NCBI GenBank assembly: GCA_964444625.1
Contig: CAYUHZ010000020.1
Span: forward strand, 1-14,942
DNA: 14,942 nucleotides
Reading direction: 5' to 3'
Source: CAYUHZ01 sp964444625
GTDB lineage: Bacteria; Patescibacteriota; Patescibacteriia; Patescibacteriales; GWC2-42-12
How positions within the stretch are numbered: the stretch's first letter is position 1; each line of letters begins with the position of its first letter. The translations under genes and the position numbers were made by a program. This document shows positions 1 to 6,747 of the stretch, one piece after another. The notes under the pieces were generated by a model, which worked only from the letters and a program-made list of their open reading frames with translations, searched no databases and was not told the origin of the DNA.

Positions 1-40
1 TCTAACTTTCGAGGTTTTATGTATTTTAGGAGGATTTTAA

Positions 41-502
41 CCGGACACTAGTGCTGATCAGGGCATTCAATTTACATCCGAAGAATATCTTGCTATATTG
101 AAAGCTTATGAATCAATTCGAATTAATATGGATGGTCGCGGGTGCTGTTTTGGCAATATTTTCACCGAACGGCTCTGGTGCAGCGTTAAATATGAGGAGG
201 TTTATTTGAAAGAGTATGAGTCATTTAAAGATGCTGAGCAGTCGTTAGTAAAATATTTTCACCCATATAATTATGAACGTATCCATGAAGCCTTGAATTG
301 CCATATGTCAGCGGAAATCTATTTCGGAGCAACTCTGAAAGAAAAACAAAAAAATAAACCTATTGAGTTGCTTACGACGGATGCCGTCAAAATCAGAATG
401 AAATTGATGCCAAATTCACCAAAAGGCTTTATTATCCCAATTAGCGATTCAAATATTCAAAAGCCAAATTTAGTCACATTAAATTGCCAATTTATTGTCT
501 AA
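41..502 (+). pseudogene. IS3-family transposase (OrfB, DDE integrase core), 5'-truncated remnant
   Basis: Reading the frame upstream of the TTG at 98 extends the protein to position 41, where it meets an in-frame TAA (38-40). The first recognisable motif is DQGIQFTSEEYL (from 56), the second catalytic Asp region of IS3-type integrases. It is followed by INMDGRGCCFGNIFTERLW (the E of TER is the catalytic Glu), KYEEVYL and YNYERIHEAL, all typical of IS3 OrfB. The first catalytic Asp and the N-terminal HTH are absent, so this is the last third of a transposase. The roughly 45 residues after the family motifs (about 365-502) are not conserved as far as I can see, but run without a stop to TAA at 500-502. 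Nothing in positions 1-40 resembles the missing upstream half. Family assignment is firm; the subgroup is not. Confidence 0.82.
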
Positions 503-520
503 AAAATGGGTGGAGGTAAA
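496..520 (+). repeat. Possible right terminal end of the IS3 remnant
   Basis: The sequence TGTCTAAAAAATGGGTGGAGG starts at the transposase stop codon. It resembles the usual IS3-family end, which carries TGTCT followed by an A-rich stretch and a GGGTGGA-like block just after the orfB stop. No matching left end is present in the window, so the terminal-repeat status is inferred from position and general resemblance only. Confidence 0.35.
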
Positions 521-599
521 GTCGGCATAACTTAAAAAATAAAAATTGCTCTGGACAAATTACCTCTGTGCAAGCCCACGAGGAATTAATGATTAAACA

Positions 600-1703
600 A
601 TGAATATTATTTTTTTATTATTTTTTATAGCTGTTTTTTTTATTGTCTGGCTTATTCACTGGCTGATTTATCGGGCGTTGATCAATATTTTTATTATTAA
701 AAACAGAAAAATCAAAATTTTGATAGGGAGCACGTTTGGTTTGCTTGCTTTTAGTTTTATTTTTTCATTGATCATCTCTCATTATTCCGGCTTGTATTTA
801 GTTGGTTTGCTTTATTATTTTTCCGCAATCTGGGTCGGATTATCGGTAAATCTTTTGTTGGCTTCGGTCGCTTACTTTATTTTCTTGCCGATTTTAAATT
901 CATTAAAAAATACAAAAGTTAAAACATTTTTCGGCTTAACGCTTATTCTGGTGGCGATTATTTATTGCTGCTATGGCTTTTACAATGCCAATCAAATACA
1001 AATCAAAAACATCCACATCAATCTGGAAAATTTTCCTTTGTCTTGGAAAAATAAAAAAATCGTGCAAATATCAGATGTCCATATGGGGACAATCAATAAA
1101 GTTGATTTTGCCCAAAAAATCACAGATTTGGTCAACGAACAACTGCCTGATTTGATTTTTATAACCGGTGATTATTTTGACGGCAGGCACATGCATATCG
1201 ACGAATATATTGCCCCGCTAAAAAAACTACGGGCAAGGCAGGGCATTTATTTCATCAATGGCAATCATGAGCATTATTTTGGCCTGGAAAAAATCAGATC
1301 GATCTTAGAAAAAACCCAAATAATATACCTGATAAATGATAAAGTTGAAATAGATGGCGTCGAACTAATCGGCGCTGATTATCAAAATTCCGAATTTTCC
1401 AACGGCATTGAACAAGCGCTCAGCCTACATGAAAAAGATAAGCCGTCCATCTTGCTCTATCACGCACCGTTAGAGATTGAAAGAATAAAAACCAGCGGCA
1501 TTAATTTAATGCTAAGCGGCCATACCCATAAAGGTCAAATTTTTCCCTTCGGTTTGTTTACCGGGTTGATCTTCAATGGTTACGACTACGGCTTGCATCA
1601 AGAATATGGATTTAATCAATACACCAGCTCAGGCGTTGGAACATGGGGACCGCCTATCAGAACTGGAAACAAGCCGGAAATTGTAGTTATTACTATAAAC
1701 TAA
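600..1703 (+). CDS. Membrane-anchored calcineurin-like metallophosphoesterase
   Basis: Protein of 367 residues. The N-terminal ~130 residues form about four hydrophobic segments (roughly 2-25, 40-60, 65-100, 108-125) and should place the enzyme in the cytoplasmic membrane. The C-terminal part has all metallophosphoesterase blocks: D159-x-H161 in ISDVHMG, G190-D191-xx-D194, GNHE at 221-224, H288 in LLYHAPLE, and GHTH at 307-310, so the di-metal site looks complete. The architecture (membrane segments then phosphoesterase) matches the YkuE/YaeI-like class, members of which act on lipid-linked phosphate substrates; the substrate here is unknown. The start at 600 has a GAGG 16 bases upstream, which is far. 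A four-codon ORF (589-603, MIKQ) lies closer to that GAGG and its stop TGA overlaps the ATG, so translational coupling is possible. The gene stands alone, convergent with the cupin pair. Confidence 0.85.
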   Translation: MNIIFLLFFIAVFFIVWLIHWLIYRALINIFIIKNRKIKILIGSTFGLLAFSFIFSLIISHYSGLYLVGLLYYFSAIWVGLSVNLLLASVAYFIFLPILNSLKNTKVKTFFGLTLILVAIIYCCYGFYNANQIQIKNIHINLENFPLSWKNKKIVQISDVHMGTINKVDFAQKITDLVNEQLPDLIFITGDYFDGRHMHIDEYIAPLKKLRARQGIYFINGNHEHYFGLEKIRSILEKTQIIYLINDKVEIDGVELIGADYQNSEFSNGIEQALSLHEKDKPSILLYHAPLEIERIKTSGINLMLSGHTHKGQIFPFGLFTGLIFNGYDYGLHQEYGFNQYTSSGVGTWGPPIRTGNKPEIVVITIN

Positions 1704-1730
1704 ATCCCCTTGGTCAATCCAAGGGGGATT
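1704..1730 (+). terminator. Hairpin after the metallophosphoesterase gene
   Basis: CCCCTTGG (1706-1713) pairs perfectly with CCAAGGGG (1719-1726) around the five-base loop TCAAT, directly after the stop codon. There is no U-tract downstream (GGGAGAAAAG follows), so it may be a weak or RNA-stabilising terminator. It lies between two convergent transcription units and could serve either strand. Confidence 0.5.
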
Positions 1731-1776
1731 GGGAGAAAAGACTAGCTAAAACCATATTTTTTTTATTGGTTGCAGA

Positions 1777-1899
1777 ACTTACGCGCTTGGCGCTATTTTT
1801 ATAACTTTTTAGAAAATAATCTAATTCTAGATATAAAAATAGGCTGAATTTTTATAATTTATTTCAGAAATTACCTCGCATAACGTCAAACGCGTAAGT
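1777..1899. repeat. Nested inverted repeat overlapping the cupin 3' end
   Basis: The outer arms 1777-1796 and 1880-1899 are inverted copies matching at 17 of 20 positions; all three differences are transitions. A perfect nine-base core (ACTTACGCG / CGCGTAAGT) lies at the outer ends. Inside is a perfect 11-base inverted repeat, CTATTTTTATA (1793-1803) and TATAAAAATAG (1832-1842). The right outer arm is coding sequence of the cupin C-terminus, so the left arm looks like a small inverted partial duplication of it. It could also act as an AT-rich terminator structure. Confidence 0.5.
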
Positions 1900-2137
1900 C
1901 CCAGGTTGTTTTATTTTCCAGTAGCATTTCGTTCCTGCGGGAAATATCACATAATCACCGGCGCCAAAGGCAACAATCTCCTTGTTGCCTGTTATTACTT
2001 CGACCGCACCTTCAAGGATTAAATAATTTTCTCGCTTGCCAAATTCCCAGACAAATTCGGAAATGCCATTGCTCCAAATCCCAGGTTTGAGCCTGTTTGA
2101 TTTCCTCGTCAGTAGGTTTTCCGACTTCTATCTTCAT
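1864..2137 (-). pseudogene. Small cupin-domain protein (Cupin_3/DUF861-like), frameshifted
   Basis: On the minus strand ATG at 2137 opens MKIEVGKPTDEEIKQAQTW (19 codons). At the GGG run around 2080-2082 the cupin continues in another frame with IWSNGISEFVWEFG, ENYLILEGAVEVITG, FGAGDYVIFPAGTKCYWKI and ends at TGA 1864-1866. Together these give about 90 residues, a normal length for a stand-alone Cupin_3/EutQ-like beta-barrel: the W-x-W region, the E-G-x-V-E-V strand and the G-x-D-x-V-x-F-P-x-G strand are all clear. One extra base (or two missing) at the G run breaks it. Without the correction the first frame runs on as nonsense to about 2012. It is the second gene of a minus-strand pair. The lesion sits in a short homopolymer, so an assembly error is possible; the rest of the protein shows no decay. 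Confidence 0.75.
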
Positions 2138-2147
2138 AAAAATCAAA

Positions 2148-2303
2148 TTAACTAAGCGATTTGAAATTACTGATCGGACAATCATCAGAATCCCTCTCGG
2201 CGGACACTTTCTGAACCGATACTTCGTGACCACTGCAATAACCTTCTTTGCCCGCGCTGCTTGGTATTAATTTAAAATAACCACATTCTTTACATTGAGG
2301 CAT
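2148..2303 (-). CDS. 51-residue four-cysteine protein (small Zn or Fe-S binding)
   Basis: A short ORF from ATG 2303 to TAA 2148-2150, beginning MPQCKECGYFKLIPSS. It has a Cys4-xx-Cys7 knuckle, Cys23 followed by His26 in GYCSGHEV, and Cys42 in DDCPISNF. This C-xx-C ... C ... C spacing with the aromatic GYF and ERDSDDCP segments resembles small ferredoxin/HiPIP-like or zinc-ribbon proteins; I cannot name the family with certainty. It is well supported as a real gene by a TATAAT promoter 35 bases upstream and by the cupin start 11 bases after its stop, suggesting a two-gene operon. Metal type and function are inferred from cysteine spacing only. Confidence 0.6.
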   Translation of the reverse strand: MPQCKECGYFKLIPSSAGKEGYCSGHEVSVQKVSAERDSDDCPISNFKSLS

Positions 2304-2337
2304 AATACTGGAAATTATTTATTAATAAACTAAAAAT

Positions 2338-2366
2338 ATTATAACAAATAAAAACAATTCAAACAA
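2338..2366 (-). promoter_or_regulatory. Sigma70-like promoter for the four-cysteine/cupin pair
   Basis: Read on the minus strand: TTGTTT (2366-2361), a 17-base spacer, then a consensus TATAAT (2343-2338). The predicted start near 2331 leaves a leader of about 28 bases before ATG 2303. No Shine-Dalgarno motif is seen before that ATG. Confidence 0.6.
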
Positions 2367-2394
2367 ACGCGATTATCCAGCCTTCTCGTGTTTT

Positions 2395-2423
2395 TTGACA
2401 AAATAAGGCTTTTTGGCTAAAAT
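2395..2423 (+). promoter_or_regulatory. Sigma70-like promoter for ileS
   Basis: A consensus TTGACA at 2395-2400, a 17-base spacer, and TAAAAT at 2418-2423. Transcription would start near 2430, giving a leader of about 30 bases with no Shine-Dalgarno motif before ATG 2462. The leader is too short for a T-box. It diverges from the minus-strand promoter at 2338-2366. Confidence 0.7.
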
Positions 2424-2461
2424 AAGTTTATCTAACTAAGAAATATAGCGTTAATTTTATT

Positions 2462-5425
2462 ATGCAAAATCAGCAAAAACAAGAAGCCACCAATCTGTTC
2501 GCGGAAAAAGAGAAGAAGATTTTGAATTTTTGGGAAAATTCGGAAATTTTTAACAAATCATTAGCCAAGGACGCACCAGCCGGAGACTTTGTTTTTTATG
2601 ACGGCCCTCCTTTTGCCACAGGCGAGCCTCATTATGGCCATATTGTGGCCAGTATCATGAAAGACGCCGTGCCGCGTTACTTCGCCATGCGCGGATTTCG
2701 GGTGGAAAGAAAATGGGGCTGGGATTGCCATGGTTTGCCGGTAGAGAACTTGGCCGAGAAGGAACTGGGTCTGAAAGACAAACAAGAGATAGAAAAAATT
2801 GGCGTGGTTAAATTCAACGAATATTGCCGAAGCATTGTCATGCGTTATGCCGAAGAATGGAAGAAGACCATTAATCGCATCGGCCGCTGGGTGGACATGG
2901 AAAACGACTACAAAACAATGGATCCGAATTTTATGGAATCGGTTTGGTGGGTTTTTAAGACATTATGGGATAAGGGCTTGGTTTATCAGGGACGCAAAGC
3001 CATGCATATCTGTCCCCGTTGCGGCACGACTTTGTCAAATTTTGAAGTGGCGCAGGGCTACAAAGATATTAAGGATTTATCGGTTACCGCTAAATTCGAG
3101 TTGTTAGACGAACCGGGAACTTTCGTCTTGGCCTGGACCACCACTCCTTGGACATTAATCGGCAATGTGGCCTTGGCGGTTGGAAGTGGCATCGTTTATC
3201 AAAAAATCAAAATTCAAAAGGCAAAAATAAAAATTGAAAGTCAAAATTTAAATTTTGAAAAAGAAGAGTTTATTTTAGCCAAGGAGAGAGTTGAGGAAAT
3301 TTTTAAAAATTTTGAATACGAAGCAGTTAAAGAGTTTACAGGTGATGACTTGATTGGCAGGAGATACCAGCCGTTGTTTGATTGTTTTGCCAATGATGAA
3401 AAACTAGAAAAAAGAGAAAACGGCTGGCGGATATATCCGGCTGATTTTGTCACCACATCGGACGGTACGGGAGTCGTCCATATCGCTCCCGCCTTTGGCG
3501 AAGACGACATGAATCTGGGTAACCAATTTCAGCTGCCTTTTGTCCAGCATGTTGACGGCAACGGGCGCTTTACCAAAGAAGTGGCTCTCTGGGCGGGAAA
3601 AGAAGTGAAGCCTAAGAATGACAATATGGCGACCGACGTTGAGATCGTTAAGCATCTGGCAAGCGAAAGTTTGCTGTTTGATAAGGCAAAATACGAACAT
3701 AGCTATCCTCATTGCTGGCGCTGCGATACGCCGCTTTTGAATTACGCCACCTCCTCTTGGTTTGTGAAAGTAACTGCCATTCGCGATGAATTGATAAAAA
3801 ATAACCAGAAAGTTCGTTGGGTGCCGGATAATATCAAGGACGGACGCTTTGGCAAGTGGCTGGAGCAAGCTCGTGATTGGGCGGTCAGCCGTAACCGTTA
3901 TTGGGGTACGCCGCTGCCGGTCTGGATCTGCGACAGTTGCGGAGAAAAAACAGTGGTTGGTTCGCGCCAGGAATTAGAAAATTTAAGCGGAGCCAAAGCC
4001 GAAGATCTGCACAAACAATTTGTTGACGATATTGCTTGGACCTGTTCGTGTGGCGGGGCTAAGCGGCGGATTCCAGAGGTATTTGATTGCTGGTTTGAGT
4101 CAGGCTCCATGCCTTACGGGCAAGAGCATTATCCTTTTGCCAATAAGGAAAGATTTGAAAAGAATTTTCCGGCTAATTTTATCGCCGAAGGCTTGGATCA
4201 AACCAGAGGCTGGTTCTATACCATGATGGTGTTAGCCACCGCCTTGTTCGGTCGGGAAGCCGCGCAGAATATAATTGTTAACGGCATTGTTATGGCTGAA
4301 GACGGGCAGAAAATGAGCAAGCGCTTGAAGAACTATCCCGATCCGGCAGAAATTTTTGAAAAATACAGCGTTGACGCTATGCGCTATTATCTCTTGGCTT
4401 CACCGGTGTTGGTGGCCGAGAATCTCAATTTTTCTGAGGAGGGAGTAAGAGAGGCATTGCGCAAGGTGCTGATGATTACCGCTAATGTTTATAAATTTTA
4501 TGAGCTTTTTGCGGATAAAACGGTAAGTGAAAACCAAGTAAACGCCAGTGATAATATTTTGGATCAATGGATTGTGGTCAAGCTTAACCAATTAATCAAA
4601 GAGGTGACCGAGAATTTGGAGGCTTACAATTTGCCCAAGGCAGTCCGACCGATCGGAGATTTTGTTAATGATTTATCAACTTGGTATATCAGGCGCAGCC
4701 GTGAAAGATTCAAATCAGAAAATGAGCAAGACAAAGCTTCGGCGCTGGCTACCACTAGCTATGTTTTGAAAAAGCTGTCACTGGTTATGGCGCCTTTCAT
4801 GCCTTTTTTAGCCGAAGATCTGTGGCAGAAAGTTACAGGATTTAATTTTCAGAACGAAAATCAAAGCGTACACTTGGAGAGCTGGCCCGCCTTGTTTGAA
4901 GCTGAAGCGGAGAAGCTGGGCGTTATTGAAGAGATGGAAATGGTGAAAAAAATAGCAGAACTGGGTTTAGCTGAAAGAGATAAGGCGGGAATCAAGGTTA
5001 GACAGCCAATTGCTTCGCTCAAATTCAAAATTAAAAATTCAAAATTCAAAATTAATGAAATTTATTTTGAATTAATTAAAGATGAATTGAATGTCAAAAG
5101 CGTGTCGCAGGTTGATGAGGGCGATTTGTTGGAAGTAGAGATAGATACAAATATTACTCCTGAATTAAAACTTGAAGGCGCAAAGAGAGATATTGTCAGA
5201 CAAATCAACCTGATGCGCAAGAACGCCGGGCTCACCATCGAGGATCGGATTGTGTTGCGCTGGCAAAGCGATAGCCAGTTAATCAACGAGGTATTTCATA
5301 AATTGGGCGAAGAAATAAGAAAAGATACTTTGTCGCGAGAGCTGGTCAATCAAGTGAGTTTCGCCGACGCTGGTAAAAAAGTAACTGTTAACGGCGAGGA
5401 ATTGATGTTGGCGCTTGAGGAATAA
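2462..5425 (+). CDS. ileS: Isoleucyl-tRNA synthetase, eukaryote/archaeal-like (IleRS2) type
   Basis: A 987-residue class I synthetase that charges tRNA-Ile with isoleucine in the cytoplasm. The HIGH motif is HYGH at 57-60 after PPFATGEP, and KMSKR is at 617-621. AWTTTPW (224-230) marks the CP1 editing domain. Cysteine pairs at 184/187 (ICPRCG), 490/493 (CDSCG) and 528/530 (CSCGG) are probable zinc sites. The CSCGG-to-FDCWFESGSMP arrangement and HYGH variant fit the eukaryotic/archaeal-like IleRS2 class, in which bacterial members are often naturally mupirocin-tolerant; that property is inferred. Two AAAATTC-type heptanucleotide tracts are embedded in frame: residues 247-265 near the editing domain and 854-865 in the C-terminal domain. 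The gene has its own strong promoter and no Shine-Dalgarno motif. Confidence 0.96.
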   Translation: MQNQQKQEATNLFAEKEKKILNFWENSEIFNKSLAKDAPAGDFVFYDGPPFATGEPHYGHIVASIMKDAVPRYFAMRGFRVERKWGWDCHGLPVENLAEKELGLKDKQEIEKIGVVKFNEYCRSIVMRYAEEWKKTINRIGRWVDMENDYKTMDPNFMESVWWVFKTLWDKGLVYQGRKAMHICPRCGTTLSNFEVAQGYKDIKDLSVTAKFELLDEPGTFVLAWTTTPWTLIGNVALAVGSGIVYQKIKIQKAKIKIESQNLNFEKEEFILAKERVEEIFKNFEYEAVKEFTGDDLIGRRYQPLFDCFANDEKLEKRENGWRIYPADFVTTSDGTGVVHIAPAFGEDDMNLGNQFQLPFVQHVDGNGRFTKEVALWAGKEVKPKNDNMATDVEIVKHLASESLLFDKAKYEHSYPHCWRCDTPLLNYATSSWFVKVTAIRDELIKNNQKVRWVPDNIKDGRFGKWLEQARDWAVSRNRYWGTPLPVWICDSCGEKTVVGSRQELENLSGAKAEDLHKQFVDDIAWTCSCGGAKRRIPEVFDCWFESGSMPYGQEHYPFANKERFEKNFPANFIAEGLDQTRGWFYTMMVLATALFGREAAQNIIVNGIVMAEDGQKMSKRLKNYPDPAEIFEKYSVDAMRYYLLASPVLVAENLNFSEEGVREALRKVLMITANVYKFYELFADKTVSENQVNASDNILDQWIVVKLNQLIKEVTENLEAYNLPKAVRPIGDFVNDLSTWYIRRSRERFKSENEQDKASALATTSYVLKKLSLVMAPFMPFLAEDLWQKVTGFNFQNENQSVHLESWPALFEAEAEKLGVIEEMEMVKKIAELGLAERDKAGIKVRQPIASLKFKIKNSKFKINEIYFELIKDELNVKSVSQVDEGDLLEVEIDTNITPELKLEGAKRDIVRQINLMRKNAGLTIEDRIVLRWQSDSQLINEVFHKLGEEIRKDTLSRELVNQVSFADAGKKVTVNGEELMLALEE
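3202..3256 (+). repeat. Degenerate heptanucleotide (AAAATTC) tract inside ileS
   Basis: Five units in strict period 7 (AAAAATC, AAAATTC, AAAAGGC, AAAAATA, AAAATTG at 3202-3236), then a less regular continuation. It encodes a Lys/Ile/Gln-rich stretch beginning KIKIQKAKIKIE in the CP1/editing region. The reading frame is kept. Confidence 0.65.
5021..5055 (+). repeat. Five-copy heptanucleotide repeat inside ileS
   Basis: Five consecutive 7-base units, AAATTCA or AAATTAA, differing only at the sixth base. They encode KFKIKNSKFKIN (residues 854-865). It is the same unit as the tract at 3202-3256 in another rotation. Confidence 0.8.
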
Positions 5426-5450
5426 CTATTAGCAATTTAAATATCAAATT

Positions 5451-5710
5451 ATGAAAATCGAAAAAAAGATTTGGTCGGAGTTTTTTCAAGACGTAAAGGC
5501 GGCAAAAAGAATTTTGAATACCGCTTAGCCGATTTTAAAGTTTCCGAAGGGGATGTTTTGATTCTACGCGAATGGAATCCTCAGACCGAGAAATATGCCG
5601 GCCGCTAACTGGAAAAAGAAGCGACTTACGCAATTAAAACCAGTAAATTCAATTTTTGGCCGGAAGAAGAAGTAAAAAAATTCGGCTACCAAATATTCGC
5701 TTTTAAATAA
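5451..5710 (+). pseudogene. ASCH/PUA-like DUF3850-type protein, frameshift plus nonsense
   Basis: ATG 5451 begins MKIEKKIWSEFFQDVK. After codon 16 (5498) one base is missing, and the sequence continues in another frame as GKKNFEYRLADFKVSEGDVL, then ILREWNPQTEKYAGR, then an in-frame TAA at 5606-5608 where the family has a charged residue (GRE/GRK), then LEKEATYAIKTSKFNFW and FGYQIFAFK to TAA 5708-5710. The K-x-W-x-E-x-F, GKKxFExR and GDxLxLREW blocks identify the ASCH-fold DUF3850 group of small putative RNA-binding proteins; full length would be about 86 residues. Two independent lesions argue for real decay rather than one sequencing error. It sits 25 bases after ileS and 8 bases before the PP-loop gene. 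Confidence 0.72.
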
Positions 5711-5718
5711 CAAAATCA

Positions 5719-6738
5719 ATGTCCAGAGCTTTGGTGCTATTATCGGGCGGCTTAGATTCCATGCTGGCGGTAAAAATCTTGCAAGCACAGAATGTTGACG
5801 TGGAAACAATATCTTTCACTTCTAATTTTTTCAGTGCCGATAAGGGCAGGCAAGCGGCAGGCAAGCTCGGCGTCAGGCATCATATTATAAACATTGAATC
5901 AGAGTTGATTGAGTTGGTGAAAAATCCGCCTTCCGGCTACGGCAAAAATTTAAATCCTTGTGTTGACTGTCATGCCTTGATGATCAAGACCGCTTGGGAC
6001 AAATTAGGAACAGGATTTGATTTGATTGCTACCGGAGAAGTTATCGGCCAGCGGCCTTTTTCACAGAACAGAGAATCGTTAATCAGGGTGGCCAAGCTTG
6101 CCGGAGTAGAAATATTGCGTCCTTTGTCGGCAAAATTGTTGCCGGAAACAAATTGCGAAACCAAGGGCTTGGTGATTCGCGGGCGGCTATTGAATATTTC
6201 CGGCCGGACACGCAAACGGCAATTTGAATTAGCCGAGAAATACGGTTTGAAGAATTTTCCCGCCCCAGCCGGCGGCTGCTTGCTGACCGACCCGGAATTT
6301 AGCGCGCGTTTAATGAAATTGCTTGATTACTATCCGGAATTTACCGCCAACGATGCAGAAATATTGAAATACGGCCGGGTATTTTGGTTGAGTTTGTCGG
6401 GCGGCGGGCGGATTTTGTTGGTTGTCGGCAGGAGTCAGTCTGATAATGAAAATTTACTAAAGTTTAGGGAGCCGAGCGATGCGATTTTGGAAATTATTGG
6501 TGAAGTCGGTCCGACAACACTAATCAGGCCTGTCAATTGTGAACCAGTTATGTCTACTAGCAGTCCGCGAACAGAGAATGAGATTTTGGAAATTGTCATT
6601 CCTCAAGAATTGAAGATGAGCGGATTAAATTTGGGAGAAGATAAGAGCGTGGAAGAGGTTTTGTCTATAGCCGCCCTGCTTACTGGATATCATTCAACTA
6701 AGGTTCGCGGTAAAAGCATAAAAATTAAAATTAACTAA
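5719..6738 (+). CDS. PP-loop ATP pyrophosphatase, predicted tRNA-thiolation enzyme (MnmA/ThiI-like)
   Basis: A 339-residue protein starting MSRALVLLSGGLDSML; SGGLDS at 9-14 is the PP-loop that binds and adenylates with ATP. Downstream are PCVDCH (Cys81, Cys84), TGEVIGQRP (about 105-112) and PAPAGGCLLTDP (Cys187). This set of blocks is the one found in the tRNA-thiouridylase-like proteins annotated as ThiI- or MnmA-related. By analogy with the family it would activate a tRNA base and transfer sulfur, with the three cysteines as sulfur carrier or Fe-S ligands; the exact base is unknown. About 100 further residues (from 240) form a C-terminal region without a recognised domain. The start lies 8 bases after the DUF3850 remnant; the next gene follows 9 bases after the stop, so cotranscription with the pilus ATPase gene is likely. 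Confidence 0.72.
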   Translation: MSRALVLLSGGLDSMLAVKILQAQNVDVETISFTSNFFSADKGRQAAGKLGVRHHIINIESELIELVKNPPSGYGKNLNPCVDCHALMIKTAWDKLGTGFDLIATGEVIGQRPFSQNRESLIRVAKLAGVEILRPLSAKLLPETNCETKGLVIRGRLLNISGRTRKRQFELAEKYGLKNFPAPAGGCLLTDPEFSARLMKLLDYYPEFTANDAEILKYGRVFWLSLSGGGRILLVVGRSQSDNENLLKFREPSDAILEIIGEVGPTTLIRPVNCEPVMSTSSPRTENEILEIVIPQELKMSGLNLGEDKSVEEVLSIAALLTGYHSTKVRGKSIKIKIN

Positions 6739-6747
6739 ACTACCAAC

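Noticed and set aside
2012..2233. 73-residue minus-strand ORF as an independent gene
   Set aside because: Only its middle part (from 2137) encodes the cupin N-terminus; the rest is out-of-frame read-through of the four-cysteine gene and past the cupin frameshift.
2424..2461. T-box riboswitch upstream of ileS
   Set aside because: Only about 30 bases separate the predicted transcription start from the ATG, far too short, and no T-box core is seen.
3404..3868. 154-residue minus-strand ORF within ileS
   Set aside because: A shadow of the well-conserved ileS coding frame with no recognisable domain.
5021..5055. CRISPR or origin iterons for the heptamer repeats
   Set aside because: No spacers, units of only seven bases, and the repeat is inside a conserved coding frame.
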